Assembly (NCBI GenBank): GCA_946480495.1
Contig: CAMLKO010000020.1
Location: 1-11,396, forward strand
DNA length: 11,396 nt
Direction of reading: 5' to 3'
Source: an uncultured Caulobacteraceae bacterium
GTDB lineage: Bacteria; Pseudomonadota; Alphaproteobacteria; Caulobacterales; Caulobacteraceae
Shown here: one piece after another, positions 6,133 through 11,396 of the stretch
Position numbering within the stretch: position 1 is the stretch's first letter
How the letters are laid out: every line of letters begins with the position of its first letter
Notes under the pieces: model-generated
What the model was told of the DNA's origin: nothing
Database searches by the model: none
The model's input: only the letters and a program-made list of their open reading frames with translations
Translations under genes and position numbers: made by a program

Positions 6133-7164
6133 ATGACTTCCTTCCTGCGTTCCGACCGCTCCACACCGGTCGCGGTCTGGCTGTTCGCCGTCGCCATGCT
6201 GGTGGTGGCGATGGTGGTGGTCGGCGGGGCGACGCGCCTGACCGGCTCGGGCCTGTCGATCACCGAGTGGCGGCCGGTCACCGGCGTGATCCCGCCGCTG
6301 TCCGACGCCGGCTGGCAGGCCGAGTTCGCCAAGTACCAGAAGATCCCACAATACCGACTGCTCAACGAGGGCATGGGGCTGGCGGGCTTCCAGGCCATCT
6401 ACTGGTGGGAATGGACCCACCGGCTGCTGGGGCGCCTCGTCGGCGCGGTGTTCGCCATACCGTTCGCGATCTTCCTGATCCGGCGCGAGATCCCAAAGCG
6501 CCTCATCTGGCGCTGCTGGGCGATGCTGGGGCTGGGCGCGATACAGGGCGCGATCGGCTGGTGGATGGTCTCCAGCGGGCTTGCCGACCGGGTCTATGTC
6601 GCGCCCGAGCGGCTGGCGATCCACCTCGCGCTGGCGCTGGTCCTGTTCGGGCTGCTGTTCTGGACGGGCCTGGACGCCTGGGCCGGTCAGCCAAGGCAGG
6701 GCAGCATGAGCCCCTGGCGCAGCTGGTCCTGGTGGTTCGTGGGCGGCGTCTTCCTCCAAAGCCTGCTGGGCGCGCTGGTCGCCGGCAACCAGGCGGGGCT
6801 GGTCTATGAGGACTGGCCGCTGATGGGCGGCGTCCTTGTCCCGCACGACTACGTCGGCAAGGGCTTCTGGGCGACGCTGGCGCACAACCAGGCGTCCGTG
6901 CAGTTCAACCATCGCATCGGGGCCTACCTGGTCTTCGCGTTCGGGCTGATCGTCGCCGTCAGCGCCTATCGCTCACGCCATCTGCCGAACCCGGCGAGGG
7001 GGCTTGGCCTGCTGATCGGGCTGGCGGTGGTCGTCCAGCTGGCGCTCGGGATCGCGACCCTGATGAGCGGCGTGCCGGTCTGGCTGGGCGTCCTGCACCA
7101 GCTGGGCGCGGTCGCCGTCCTGACCACTGCCATCGCCTTCACCTGGCGGGTGCGCCGCGTATAG
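6133..7164 (+). CDS. ctaA: Heme A synthase (COX15/CtaA)
   Basis: Membrane enzyme that oxidises the C8 methyl of heme O to the formyl of heme A, the cofactor of aa3-type cytochrome oxidase. It has 343 residues and eight hydrophobic segments arranged as two four-helix halves. The four heme-ligand histidines are in place: His96 in [11 protein letters not shown] with Glu93 completing ExxH, His164 in LAIHLALAL, His260 in FNHRIGAY and His322 in VLHQLGAV. The opening [24 protein letters not shown] is characteristic of the proteobacterial type. The first periplasmic loop has no Cys pair, unlike Bacillus CtaA. No clear ribosome binding site precedes the ATG at 6133, so the mRNA may have little or no leader. 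It is divergent from the GlsB-like group and upstream of rplM. Confidence 0.96.
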   Translation: MTSFLRSDRSTPVAVWLFAVAMLVVAMVVVGGATRLTGSGLSITEWRPVTGVIPPLSDAGWQAEFAKYQKIPQYRLLNEGMGLAGFQAIYWWEWTHRLLGRLVGAVFAIPFAIFLIRREIPKRLIWRCWAMLGLGAIQGAIGWWMVSSGLADRVYVAPERLAIHLALALVLFGLLFWTGLDAWAGQPRQGSMSPWRSWSWWFVGGVFLQSLLGALVAGNQAGLVYEDWPLMGGVLVPHDYVGKGFWATLAHNQASVQFNHRIGAYLVFAFGLIVAVSAYRSRHLPNPARGLGLLIGLAVVVQLALGIATLMSGVPVWLGVLHQLGAVAVLTTAIAFTWRVRRV

Positions 7165-7180
7165 CGGTATTATATTACCG
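7165..7180. promoter_or_regulatory. AT-rich inverted repeat after ctaA
   Basis: CGGTA-TTATAT-TACCG immediately after the ctaA stop, strikingly AT-rich for this DNA. An AACAA...TTGTT pair with a T-run follows (7182-7202). It could be a weak terminator for ctaA or an operator for the downstream ribosomal operon; the sequence does not decide which. Confidence 0.35.
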
Positions 7181-7234
7181 TAACAAAGATTCCCTTGTTT
7201 TTCAGCGGCTTGCGCGTATGCCGGCGTGGGCATG

Positions 7235-7263
7235 TTGACACCCGCCATGACCGCCGGTAATGC
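7235..7263 (+). promoter_or_regulatory. Promoter of the rplM-rpsI operon
   Basis: Perfect -35 box TTGACA (7235-7240), 17 bp, TAATGC (7258-7263). This predicts a 5' leader of about 45 nt that contains the GCCGGAG-CCG-CTCCGGC hairpin (7275-7291). No other good promoter lies between ctaA and rplM. Confidence 0.6.
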
Positions 7264-7274
7264 CCGCGCCTCAC

Positions 7275-7291
7275 GCCGGAGCCGCTCCGGC
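7275..7291 (+). promoter_or_regulatory. Leader hairpin upstream of rplM
   Basis: Perfect 7-bp stem GCCGGAG/CTCCGGC with a CCG loop, located in the predicted 5' leader 24 nt before the rplM start. There is no T-run after it, so it is not a terminator. Feedback control of the L13-S9 operon by L13 is known in Escherichia coli; a similar role here is only inferred. Confidence 0.4.
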
Positions 7292-7314
7292 TTCGCCCTT
7301 ACGAGATCAGTCCC

Positions 7315-7788
7315 ATGATGAAGACCACGGCTTCGCTGAAGCCCGCCGAGGTCGAGAAGAAGTGGATCGTGATCGACGCCGAGAACGCCGTGGTCGGCCG
7401 TCTCGCGTCCTTCATCGCCATGCGTCTTCGCGGCAAGCACCGTCCCGACTACACCCCGCACGTCGATTGCGGCGACTATGTCGTGGTGGTCAACGCCGAC
7501 AAGGTGAAGCTCACCGGCCGCAAGCTCGATCAGAAGATCTACTACCGCCACACCGGCCACCCGGGCGGCGTCAAGCAACGGACCGCCGGCCAGGTGCTGA
7601 ACGGCAAGTTCCCCGAGCGCGTGCTGGAAAAGGCCGTCGAGCGCATGCTGCCCAAGGAAAGCCCGCTGGCGCGCGCACAGATGACGCACCTGCGCATCTA
7701 CAACGGCGCCGAGCACAAGCACGAAGCCCAGAACCCCGAAGTCATCGCGTTCGCCGCGATGAACGCCAAGAACGTCCGGAGCCAGTAA
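7315..7788 (+). CDS. rplM: 50S ribosomal protein L13
   Basis: L13, an early-assembling large-subunit protein that binds 23S rRNA. It has 157 residues, slightly longer than the roughly 142 of E. coli, as is common in alphaproteobacteria. [18 protein letters not shown] (15-32) and [18 protein letters not shown] are diagnostic, as are the [10 protein letters not shown] and AVERMLPK segments and the C-terminal [19 protein letters not shown]. Two adjacent ATGs (7315 and 7318) could both start it; the sites before them are weak (GAGATCAG). It lies 3 bp upstream of rpsI in the standard L13-S9 arrangement. Confidence 0.97.
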   Translation: MMKTTASLKPAEVEKKWIVIDAENAVVGRLASFIAMRLRGKHRPDYTPHVDCGDYVVVVNADKVKLTGRKLDQKIYYRHTGHPGGVKQRTAGQVLNGKFPERVLEKAVERMLPKESPLARAQMTHLRIYNGAEHKHEAQNPEVIAFAAMNAKNVRSQ

Positions 7789-7791
7789 GCC

Positions 7792-8265
7792 ATGACCGAT
7801 ACGCAAGGCTTCGAGGCTCTGCAGAGCCTCTCGTCCAACCCCGAGGAAGCCGCCGTCCGCGAGCCGAAGATCGACGCTCAGGGCCGCGCCTACGCCACCG
7901 GCAAGCGCAAGAACGCCGTCGCCCGCGTGTGGATCAAGCCCGGCAAGGGCGCGATCACCATCAACGGCCGCGACCAGGAAGTCTATTTCGCCCGTCCCGT
8001 GCTGCGGATGATGATCGCCCAGCCGCTGCAGGTCGCCGACCGTCTGGGCCAGTTCGACGTCGTCGTGACGGTCGAAGGCTCGGGCCTGTCGGGCCAGGCC
8101 GGCGCGGTGCGCCACGGCATCTCCAAGGCGCTGACCTACTACGAACCCGCCCTGCGCGGCGTCCTGAAGCCGCACGGCTTCCTGACCCGCGACAGCCGCG
8201 TGGTCGAACGCAAGAAGTACGGCAAGGCCAAGGCCCGCCGCAGCTTCCAGTTCTCGAAGCGCTAG
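7792..8265 (+). CDS. rpsI: 30S ribosomal protein S9
   Basis: S9, a small-subunit head protein whose C-terminal tail reaches the P-site tRNA. It has 157 residues. The core begins near residue 31 ([21 protein letters not shown]) and includes [26 protein letters not shown]. It ends in the conserved [17 protein letters not shown] with the terminal Lys-Arg that contacts tRNA. The first 30 residues (acidic, Ser/Glu-rich) are an extension relative to the 130-residue E. coli protein. The ATG lies 3 bp after the L13 stop with GGAG about 11 nt upstream. A strong terminator follows. Confidence 0.97.
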   Translation: MTDTQGFEALQSLSSNPEEAAVREPKIDAQGRAYATGKRKNAVARVWIKPGKGAITINGRDQEVYFARPVLRMMIAQPLQVADRLGQFDVVVTVEGSGLSGQAGAVRHGISKALTYYEPALRGVLKPHGFLTRDSRVVERKKYGKAKARRSFQFSKR

Positions 8266-8286
8266 TCGCGTTCAGTTCGCGATTGG

Positions 8287-8319
8287 AAAAGGCGCTTCGG
8301 GAAACCGGAGCGCCTTTTT
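8287..8319 (+). terminator. Rho-independent terminator of rplM-rpsI
   Basis: Stem GGCGCTTCGG (8291-8300) with CCGGAGCGCC (8305-8314), ten pairs including one G-T, closed by a GAAA tetraloop and followed by TTTTT (8315-8319). The A-run at 8287-8290 can extend the stem. Confidence 0.93.
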
Positions 8320-8326
8320 CGTATCT

Positions 8327-8415
8327 ACCGCCGCTCATCCCGACGAAAGTCGGGACCCAAGCGGCGGTTCAGCTTTCTGGGAGTCAGCTTGGGCCCCGGC
8401 CTTCGCCGGGGTGAG
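8327..8415. repeat. Intergenic palindromic repeat upstream of argC
   Basis: Two 28-nt arms (8334-8361 and 8388-8415) are inverted copies, 23 of 28 positions matching. Each arm folds on its own: left TCCCGAC-GAAA-GTCGGGA (8338-8355), right CCCCGGC-CTTC-GCCGGGG (8394-8411). Four of the five differences are paired changes that keep the stems. The left arm is also enclosed by an 8-bp stem ACCGCCGC/GCGGCGGT (8327-8334 with 8361-8368). It resembles scattered intergenic palindromes of alphaproteobacteria and differs in sequence from the element at 367-460. Confidence 0.75.
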
Positions 8416-8426
8416 CGGAGTGAGAA

Positions 8427-9365
8427 ATGCCCAAGGTATTCATCGACGGCGAGGCAGGAACGACGGGTCTCCAGATCCGGGCGCGCCTCGAAGCACGTCC
8501 CGACCTCCAGCTCATCTCCATCGACCCCGCGCGCCGCAAGGACGCCGACGCCCGGGCCGAGCTCTTGAACGGCTCGGACGCGGTGATCCTCTGCCTGCCG
8601 GACGACGCCGCGCGGGAGGCCGTCAGGCTGATCGAGAACCCCGACGTGCGGGTCATCGACGCCTCGACGGCCTACCGGACCGCCGACGGCTGGACCTATG
8701 GGTTCGCCGAAATGGCGCCCGGCCAGCGGGAGGCCATCGCCGCGTCGAAGCGCGTCTCCAACCCCGGCTGCTATCCTACCGGCTTCATCGCGCTTGTCCG
8801 GCCGCTGGTCGCCGCCGGCCTGCTGCCCGCCGGCTGGCCGGTCACCGTCAACGCCGTCTCCGGCTACAGCGGGGGCGGGAAGGGGATGATCGCCGAGTTC
8901 GAGGACGCCTCGGCGCCCGGCTACACGACCGTGCCCTACCGCATCTACGCTATGGGCCTCGCGCACAAGCACGTGCCCGAGATGCAAAAGCACGGCGGCC
9001 TCGCCCACGCGCCGCTGTTCGCCCCCGCCGTGGGCCGCTACGCGCAGGGCATGATCGTCGAGGTCCCGCTGCAGCTCTGGGCGCTGCCCGGCAAGCCGAA
9101 GCTCACTGAGCTCCACGCCACGCTGGCCGCAGCCTACGCGGGCGAGCGCTTCGTCGACGTCGCCTCGCCGGAGGACGCCGCCGCGATCAAGACCCTCGAT
9201 CCGGAGGGCCTGAACGGGACCAACCGCATGCGCCTCTACGTCTTCGGCAACGACGAGCAGGCGCGGCTGGTCGCCCTGCTGGACAACCTCGGCAAGGGCG
9301 CGTCCGGCGCGGCAGTCCAGAACCTCAACCTGATGCTCGGCCTGGACGAGGCGGCGGGGCTGTAA
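8427..9365 (+). CDS. argC: N-acetyl-gamma-glutamyl-phosphate reductase (type 2)
   Basis: ArgC reduces N-acetylglutamyl phosphate to the semialdehyde with NADPH, the third step of arginine synthesis in the cytoplasm. It has 312 residues, matching the shorter type-2 class rather than the roughly 340-residue type 1. The nucleotide-binding loop [10 protein letters not shown] (8-17) opens the Rossmann fold. Catalytic Cys115 is in [10 protein letters not shown], and the HKHVPEM segment (180-186) carries the active-site His. [10 protein letters not shown] (147-156) and the C-terminal [13 protein letters not shown] are typical. The ATG has GGAG six bases upstream (8417-8420). The palindromic repeat ends two bases from this site, so it lies in the leader or directly upstream. 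Confidence 0.96.
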   Translation: MPKVFIDGEAGTTGLQIRARLEARPDLQLISIDPARRKDADARAELLNGSDAVILCLPDDAAREAVRLIENPDVRVIDASTAYRTADGWTYGFAEMAPGQREAIAASKRVSNPGCYPTGFIALVRPLVAAGLLPAGWPVTVNAVSGYSGGGKGMIAEFEDASAPGYTTVPYRIYAMGLAHKHVPEMQKHGGLAHAPLFAPAVGRYAQGMIVEVPLQLWALPGKPKLTELHATLAAAYAGERFVDVASPEDAAAIKTLDPEGLNGTNRMRLYVFGNDEQARLVALLDNLGKGASGAAVQNLNLMLGLDEAAGL

Positions 9366-9423
9366 CGCGCTCGTGAAAGCTCCGCCGTAGTTGCGCCACC
9401 GCGCGGCGTTCTACGATGGGGCC

Positions 9424-9906
9424 ATGCTCGACAGACGACTCTTCCTCTTCAGCGGCGTGGCGCTGGCCGCGTGCGGCGCCAATCCCGCGTCCGCCTCCGA
9501 AGGCCAGTTCGCCAACTCCCCCTGGCGCAAGCTGACTGACGCCCAGTGGAAGCAGCGCCTCTCGCCGCTCGCCTACGAGGTCCTGCGCCAGGGCGGCACA
9601 GAGCGCCCCGGCTCCAGCCCGCTCAACAACGAGCACCGCCGCGGCGTCTTCGTCTGCGCCGGCTGCGAGCTGCCGCTGTTCAAGTCCGAGTGGAAGTACA
9701 ACGCCGACACCGGCTGGCCGAGCTTCTGGACCGCCATCAAGGGGAACGTCTCGCTGAAGGGCGGCCTCGCCGAGCCCTTCTTCGGGACCGAATACCACTG
9801 CGCCCGCTGCCTCGGCCACCAGGGCCACCGCTTCCACGACGGCCCGCAACCGACCGGTCTGCGCTACTGCAACGACGGCGTGGCGCTGAAGTTCGTGCCT
9901 GTTTAG
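9424..9906 (+). CDS. msrB: Peptide methionine-R-sulfoxide reductase MsrB, exported lipoprotein form
   Basis: MsrB reduces methionine-R-sulfoxide in proteins. It has 160 residues from the ATG at 9424, preceded by GATGGGG; a TTG 33 nt upstream is in frame but has no ribosome binding site. The N-terminus has a twin-arginine-like RRLFLFS stretch (4-10) and a lipobox LAAC with Cys17, suggesting an exported lipoprotein. The MsrB domain spans about 35-158: zinc-site pairs CAGC (78-81) and CARC (126-129), TGWPSFW (96-102), HQGHRFHDGP (132-141) and catalytic Cys149 in GLRYCNDGVALKFVP. The segment after the catalytic Cys (NDG) differs from the more usual xNS of MsrB enzymes. It would work in the periplasm, perhaps with a separate electron donor. 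Confidence 0.93.
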   Translation: MLDRRLFLFSGVALAACGANPASASEGQFANSPWRKLTDAQWKQRLSPLAYEVLRQGGTERPGSSPLNNEHRRGVFVCAGCELPLFKSEWKYNADTGWPSFWTAIKGNVSLKGGLAEPFFGTEYHCARCLGHQGHRFHDGPQPTGLRYCNDGVALKFVPV

Positions 9907-9954
9907 CAAGACACGCGCCAGGGATCGCTCGCCGCGCCAATCCGTTGGGTGTGT

Positions 9955-9985
9955 TTGACACGCCGGGACCCCGTAGGCACATATG
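9955..9985 (+). promoter_or_regulatory. Promoter of the toxin-antitoxin pair
   Basis: Perfect -35 box TTGACA (9955-9960). Candidate -10 boxes are CACATA (9978-9983, 17-bp spacer) or CATATG (9980-9985, 19-bp spacer). Either would overlap the upstream ATG at 9983, which favours the ATG at 10016 as the true start of the first gene. Confidence 0.45.
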
Positions 9986-10015
9986 GCCAAGCATACGCAG
10001 CCCGGAGACAGAGGC

Positions 10016-10165
10016 ATGCTCGCCAAAAAGCGTCCGACTCAAACCAAGGACGCGAGCAAGAAAGTTCGTTTTCCGGCCCGTCCGAAGCCCGAGACGGACC
10101 TCGGCGAACTGCGTCGCACGGCCAAGGCCAAGTTTCCCAAGACCATAGCGCGCCTTGCCGAATGA
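10016..10165 (+). CDS. Small basic protein, candidate antitoxin of the Doc module
   Basis: 49 residues if started at the ATG at 10016, which has GGAG eight bases upstream (10004-10007); 60 residues if started at ATG 9983. I do not recognise a named family. The N-terminal half is rich in Lys, Arg, Thr and Pro and looks disordered. The C-terminal 22 residues (ETDLGELRRTAKAKFPKTIARLAE region) look helical, like the C-terminal neutralising segment of Phd-type antitoxins. No Phd DNA-binding domain is present. The stop codon lies 11 nt inside the Doc-type gene, so the two are coupled. The antitoxin role is inferred from position, size and overlap. Confidence 0.6.
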   Translation: MLAKKRPTQTKDASKKVRFPARPKPETDLGELRRTAKAKFPKTIARLAE

Positions 10166-10553
10166 GCCTGTCTGGCTCTCGGTCGGCGACCTCGTAGAGC
10201 TAAACCGCGATCTCGTCGCAGACACGGGCGAGCCGCATCGGGTTCTTAAGCCTGATGAGCTTGAGAGCGCGTGCCAGCGGCCCCCCTGGCTCTGGCATTA
10301 CGAAGGCGTCGAGGACATCGTCGTTCTGGCCGTCCGATTGCTCTTCGCGGTCGCCGAGGGCCACGCCTTCATTCAGGGCAACAAACGCACCGGCTTTGTG
10401 GCTGCGGTTATGTTCATGCAGGCCAACGGATGGACGCTGGACGCCTCTCTCGATTCGGGCGCACTCGCCGACGCGATCGTTGACGTGCTCTGCGATCGCA
10501 TGTCCGAAGATGCGTTCTGCGATTGGATCAGCGACTTCATTAAGGCCGAATAG
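10155..10553 (+). CDS. doc: Doc-type Fic-family toxin
   Basis: Death-on-curing (Doc) branch of the Fic family. The founder from phage P1 inactivates EF-Tu by phosphorylation. It has 132 residues, close to P1 Doc. The N-terminal EPVWLSVGDLVELNRDLV (4-21) and LKPDELESACQRP (31-43) are typical of Doc proteins. The core motif HAFIQGNKRTG (70-80) retains His70, Phe72, Asn76, Lys77 and Arg78, with Gln where P1 Doc has Asp. The start is a TTG at 10155 that overlaps the upstream small gene by 11 nt; no in-frame ATG gives the conserved N-terminus. The stop is 3 bp from the stop of the convergent PHA synthase gene. The catalytic core looks intact. Confidence 0.88.
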   Translation: MPNEPVWLSVGDLVELNRDLVADTGEPHRVLKPDELESACQRPPWLWHYEGVEDIVVLAVRLLFAVAEGHAFIQGNKRTGFVAAVMFMQANGWTLDASLDSGALADAIVDVLCDRMSEDAFCDWISDFIKAE

Positions 10554-10556
10554 GCG

Positions 10557-11396
10557 TTACGACCTGACCTGCACGTAGCTGCCCGGCGCGTCCTCAATGG
10601 GCTTCAGCGGGCCTTTCGCCGGATCGCGGGCGGGGACCAGCTCGCCGGATTTGTCCTTCAGCCAGGCCGCCCAATGCGGCCACCAGGAGCCGGCATGTTC
10701 CTCGGCGCCCGAGACCCACTCGTCGACGGTCGCGGGCAGGGCGTCGTTGGTCCAGTGCTGGTACTTGTTGGCGGCGGGGTGGTTGATGACGCCGGCAATG
10801 TGCCCCGAGCCGCTCATCATGAAGGTCGTCGGGCCGCCGAACAGCTTGGCGCCACGATAGACGCTGCGGAACGGCGAGATGTGGTCGTCGCGCGATGACT
10901 GGACGTAGATCGGGGCGGTGACCTTCTTGAGGTCCAGCTTCACGCCGCCCAGGTCCAGGTCGCCCTTCGACAGCGCGTTCTCCTTGTAGAAGTGGCGCAG
11001 GTAGAAGAGGTGCAGCGCCTTGGGCATCCGCGTCTGGTCGGCGTTCCAGAACAGCAGGTCGAAGGGCTTGGGCTCGCGGCCCATCAGGTAGTTGTTCACG
11101 AAGAACGACCAGATCAGGTCGTTGGCCCGCAAACTGTTGAAGGTATCCGCCATCGACTTGCTCGGCAGGAACCCGCCGGCCGCGTCGATCTTCGCCTCAA
11201 GATCCTTCAGCCACTCGTCGCTGACGAAGAGGCGCAGGTCGCCGGCTTCCTGGAAGTCCTGCTGGGCGGCGAAGAAGGTGGCCGAATTGATCCGCTTCTC
11301 GCCCTTGGCCGCCATGTAGGCCAGCGTGCAGGACAGCAGCGTGCCGCCGATGCAGTAGCCGACCGCGTTGATGCGATCGACGCCGCACTGCTTCAT
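10557..11396 (-). CDS. phaC: Class I poly(3-hydroxyalkanoate) synthase, C-terminal part (5' truncated)
   Basis: PHA synthase polymerises 3-hydroxyacyl-CoA into storage polyester at the granule surface. The last 279 residues are present; class I enzymes are about 570-650 residues, so the ATG at the window edge is internal and the gene continues beyond the window. The alpha/beta-hydrolase core is visible: lipase-like box GYCIGG with catalytic Cys15 (window numbering), Asp171 in SSRDDHISP and His199 in SGSGHIAGVINHP. The Asp-to-His distance of 28 residues equals that of the Cupriavidus necator enzyme. The C-terminal segment has SWWPHWAAWL and ends VQVRS. It converges on the Doc-type gene with no room for a terminator between them. 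Confidence 0.96.
   Translation of the reverse strand: MKQCGVDRINAVGYCIGGTLLSCTLAYMAAKGEKRINSATFFAAQQDFQEAGDLRLFVSDEWLKDLEAKIDAAGGFLPSKSMADTFNSLRANDLIWSFFVNNYLMGREPKPFDLLFWNADQTRMPKALHLFYLRHFYKENALSKGDLDLGGVKLDLKKVTAPIYVQSSRDDHISPFRSVYRGAKLFGGPTTFMMSGSGHIAGVINHPAANKYQHWTNDALPATVDEWVSGAEEHAGSWWPHWAAWLKDKSGELVPARDPAKGPLKPIEDAPGSYVQVRS

Noticed and set aside
5431..6912. 493-codon open frame on the - strand spanning the GlsB-like genes and ctaA
   Set aside because: Crosses several confidently assigned genes, has low-complexity His/Gln/Arg/Pro composition and no recognisable domain.
6973..8175. 400-codon open frame on the - strand across ctaA, rplM and rpsI
   Set aside because: Antisense to two ribosomal protein genes; no motif and no ribosome binding site.
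7260..8414. 384-codon open frame on the + strand overlapping rplM and rpsI
   Set aside because: Out-of-frame reading of the ribosomal genes, with the Arg/Pro-rich composition of a frame-shifted shadow.
9391..9423. TTG start extending MsrB by 11 residues
   Set aside because: It would bury the signal peptide behind extra residues and has no ribosome binding site.
10162..10197. ATG overlapping the small gene's stop (ATGA) as the toxin start
   Set aside because: It is in a different frame from the Doc-type protein and reaches a stop after 11 codons.
11394..11396. ATG at the window edge as the start of phaC
   Set aside because: It would place the catalytic Cys at residue 15, whereas class I synthases have about 300 residues before it; the gene simply runs off the window.

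Overview
The window is GC-rich, densely packed bacterial chromosome. Gene content and order point to an alphaproteobacterium, most likely Caulobacteraceae (a Caulobacter/Phenylobacterium relative). The markers are a proton-pumping pyrophosphatase, a CBP3-type bc1 chaperone, YceD-PlsX-FabH-IhfA-MerR in series, DUF2842, heme A synthase, L13-S9-ArgC and a class I PHA synthase. The family calls come from recognised motifs in the translations; the genus is inference.

Layout: (1) 1-359 is the C-terminal end of a membrane pyrophosphatase (+). A palindromic repeat (367-460) and a bidirectional terminator (473-498) follow, facing a convergent BamE/SmpA-type lipoprotein (526-1017, -). (2) A compact divergent promoter region (1018-1121) separates that gene from a rightward train: bc1 chaperone (1122-1646), YceD (1628-2149), plsX (2233-3300), fabH (3281-4261), ihfA (4346-4648) and a MerR-type regulator (4659-5075). 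Two gene pairs overlap by 19-20 nt. (3) A tRNA-Pro(GGG) gene with its own promoter lies at 5129-5205. (4) A leftward group of three small membrane proteins follows: DUF2842 (5224-5421), GlsB/YeaQ type (5463-5714) and a GlsB-like 108-residue protein (5711-6037). (5) Rightward again come ctaA (heme A synthase, 6133-7164), rplM-rpsI (7315-8265) with a strong terminator, a second palindromic repeat (8327-8415), argC (8427-9365) and a secreted MsrB-type lipoprotein (9424-9906). (6) A small basic protein plus a Doc-type Fic toxin (10016-10553) look like a toxin-antitoxin pair. The pair abuts, with only 3 bp between stop codons, a convergent and truncated PHA synthase (10557-11396, -).

How the genes work together: most are housekeeping. 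PlsX and FabH feed phospholipid and fatty acid synthesis. The bc1 chaperone and heme A synthase serve respiratory complexes III and IV. L13 and S9 build the ribosome, ArgC makes arginine, and MsrB repairs oxidised methionine outside the cytoplasm. The accessory material is the Doc module and the two palindromic repeats.

I did not find a clear, large, undescribed system. The most noteworthy items are the tiny antitoxin candidate without a visible DNA-binding domain, the translationally coupled GlsB-like pair, the overlapping face-to-face promoters at 1048-1078, and the two structured palindromic elements, one with compensatory substitutions and ending right at the argC ribosome binding site.
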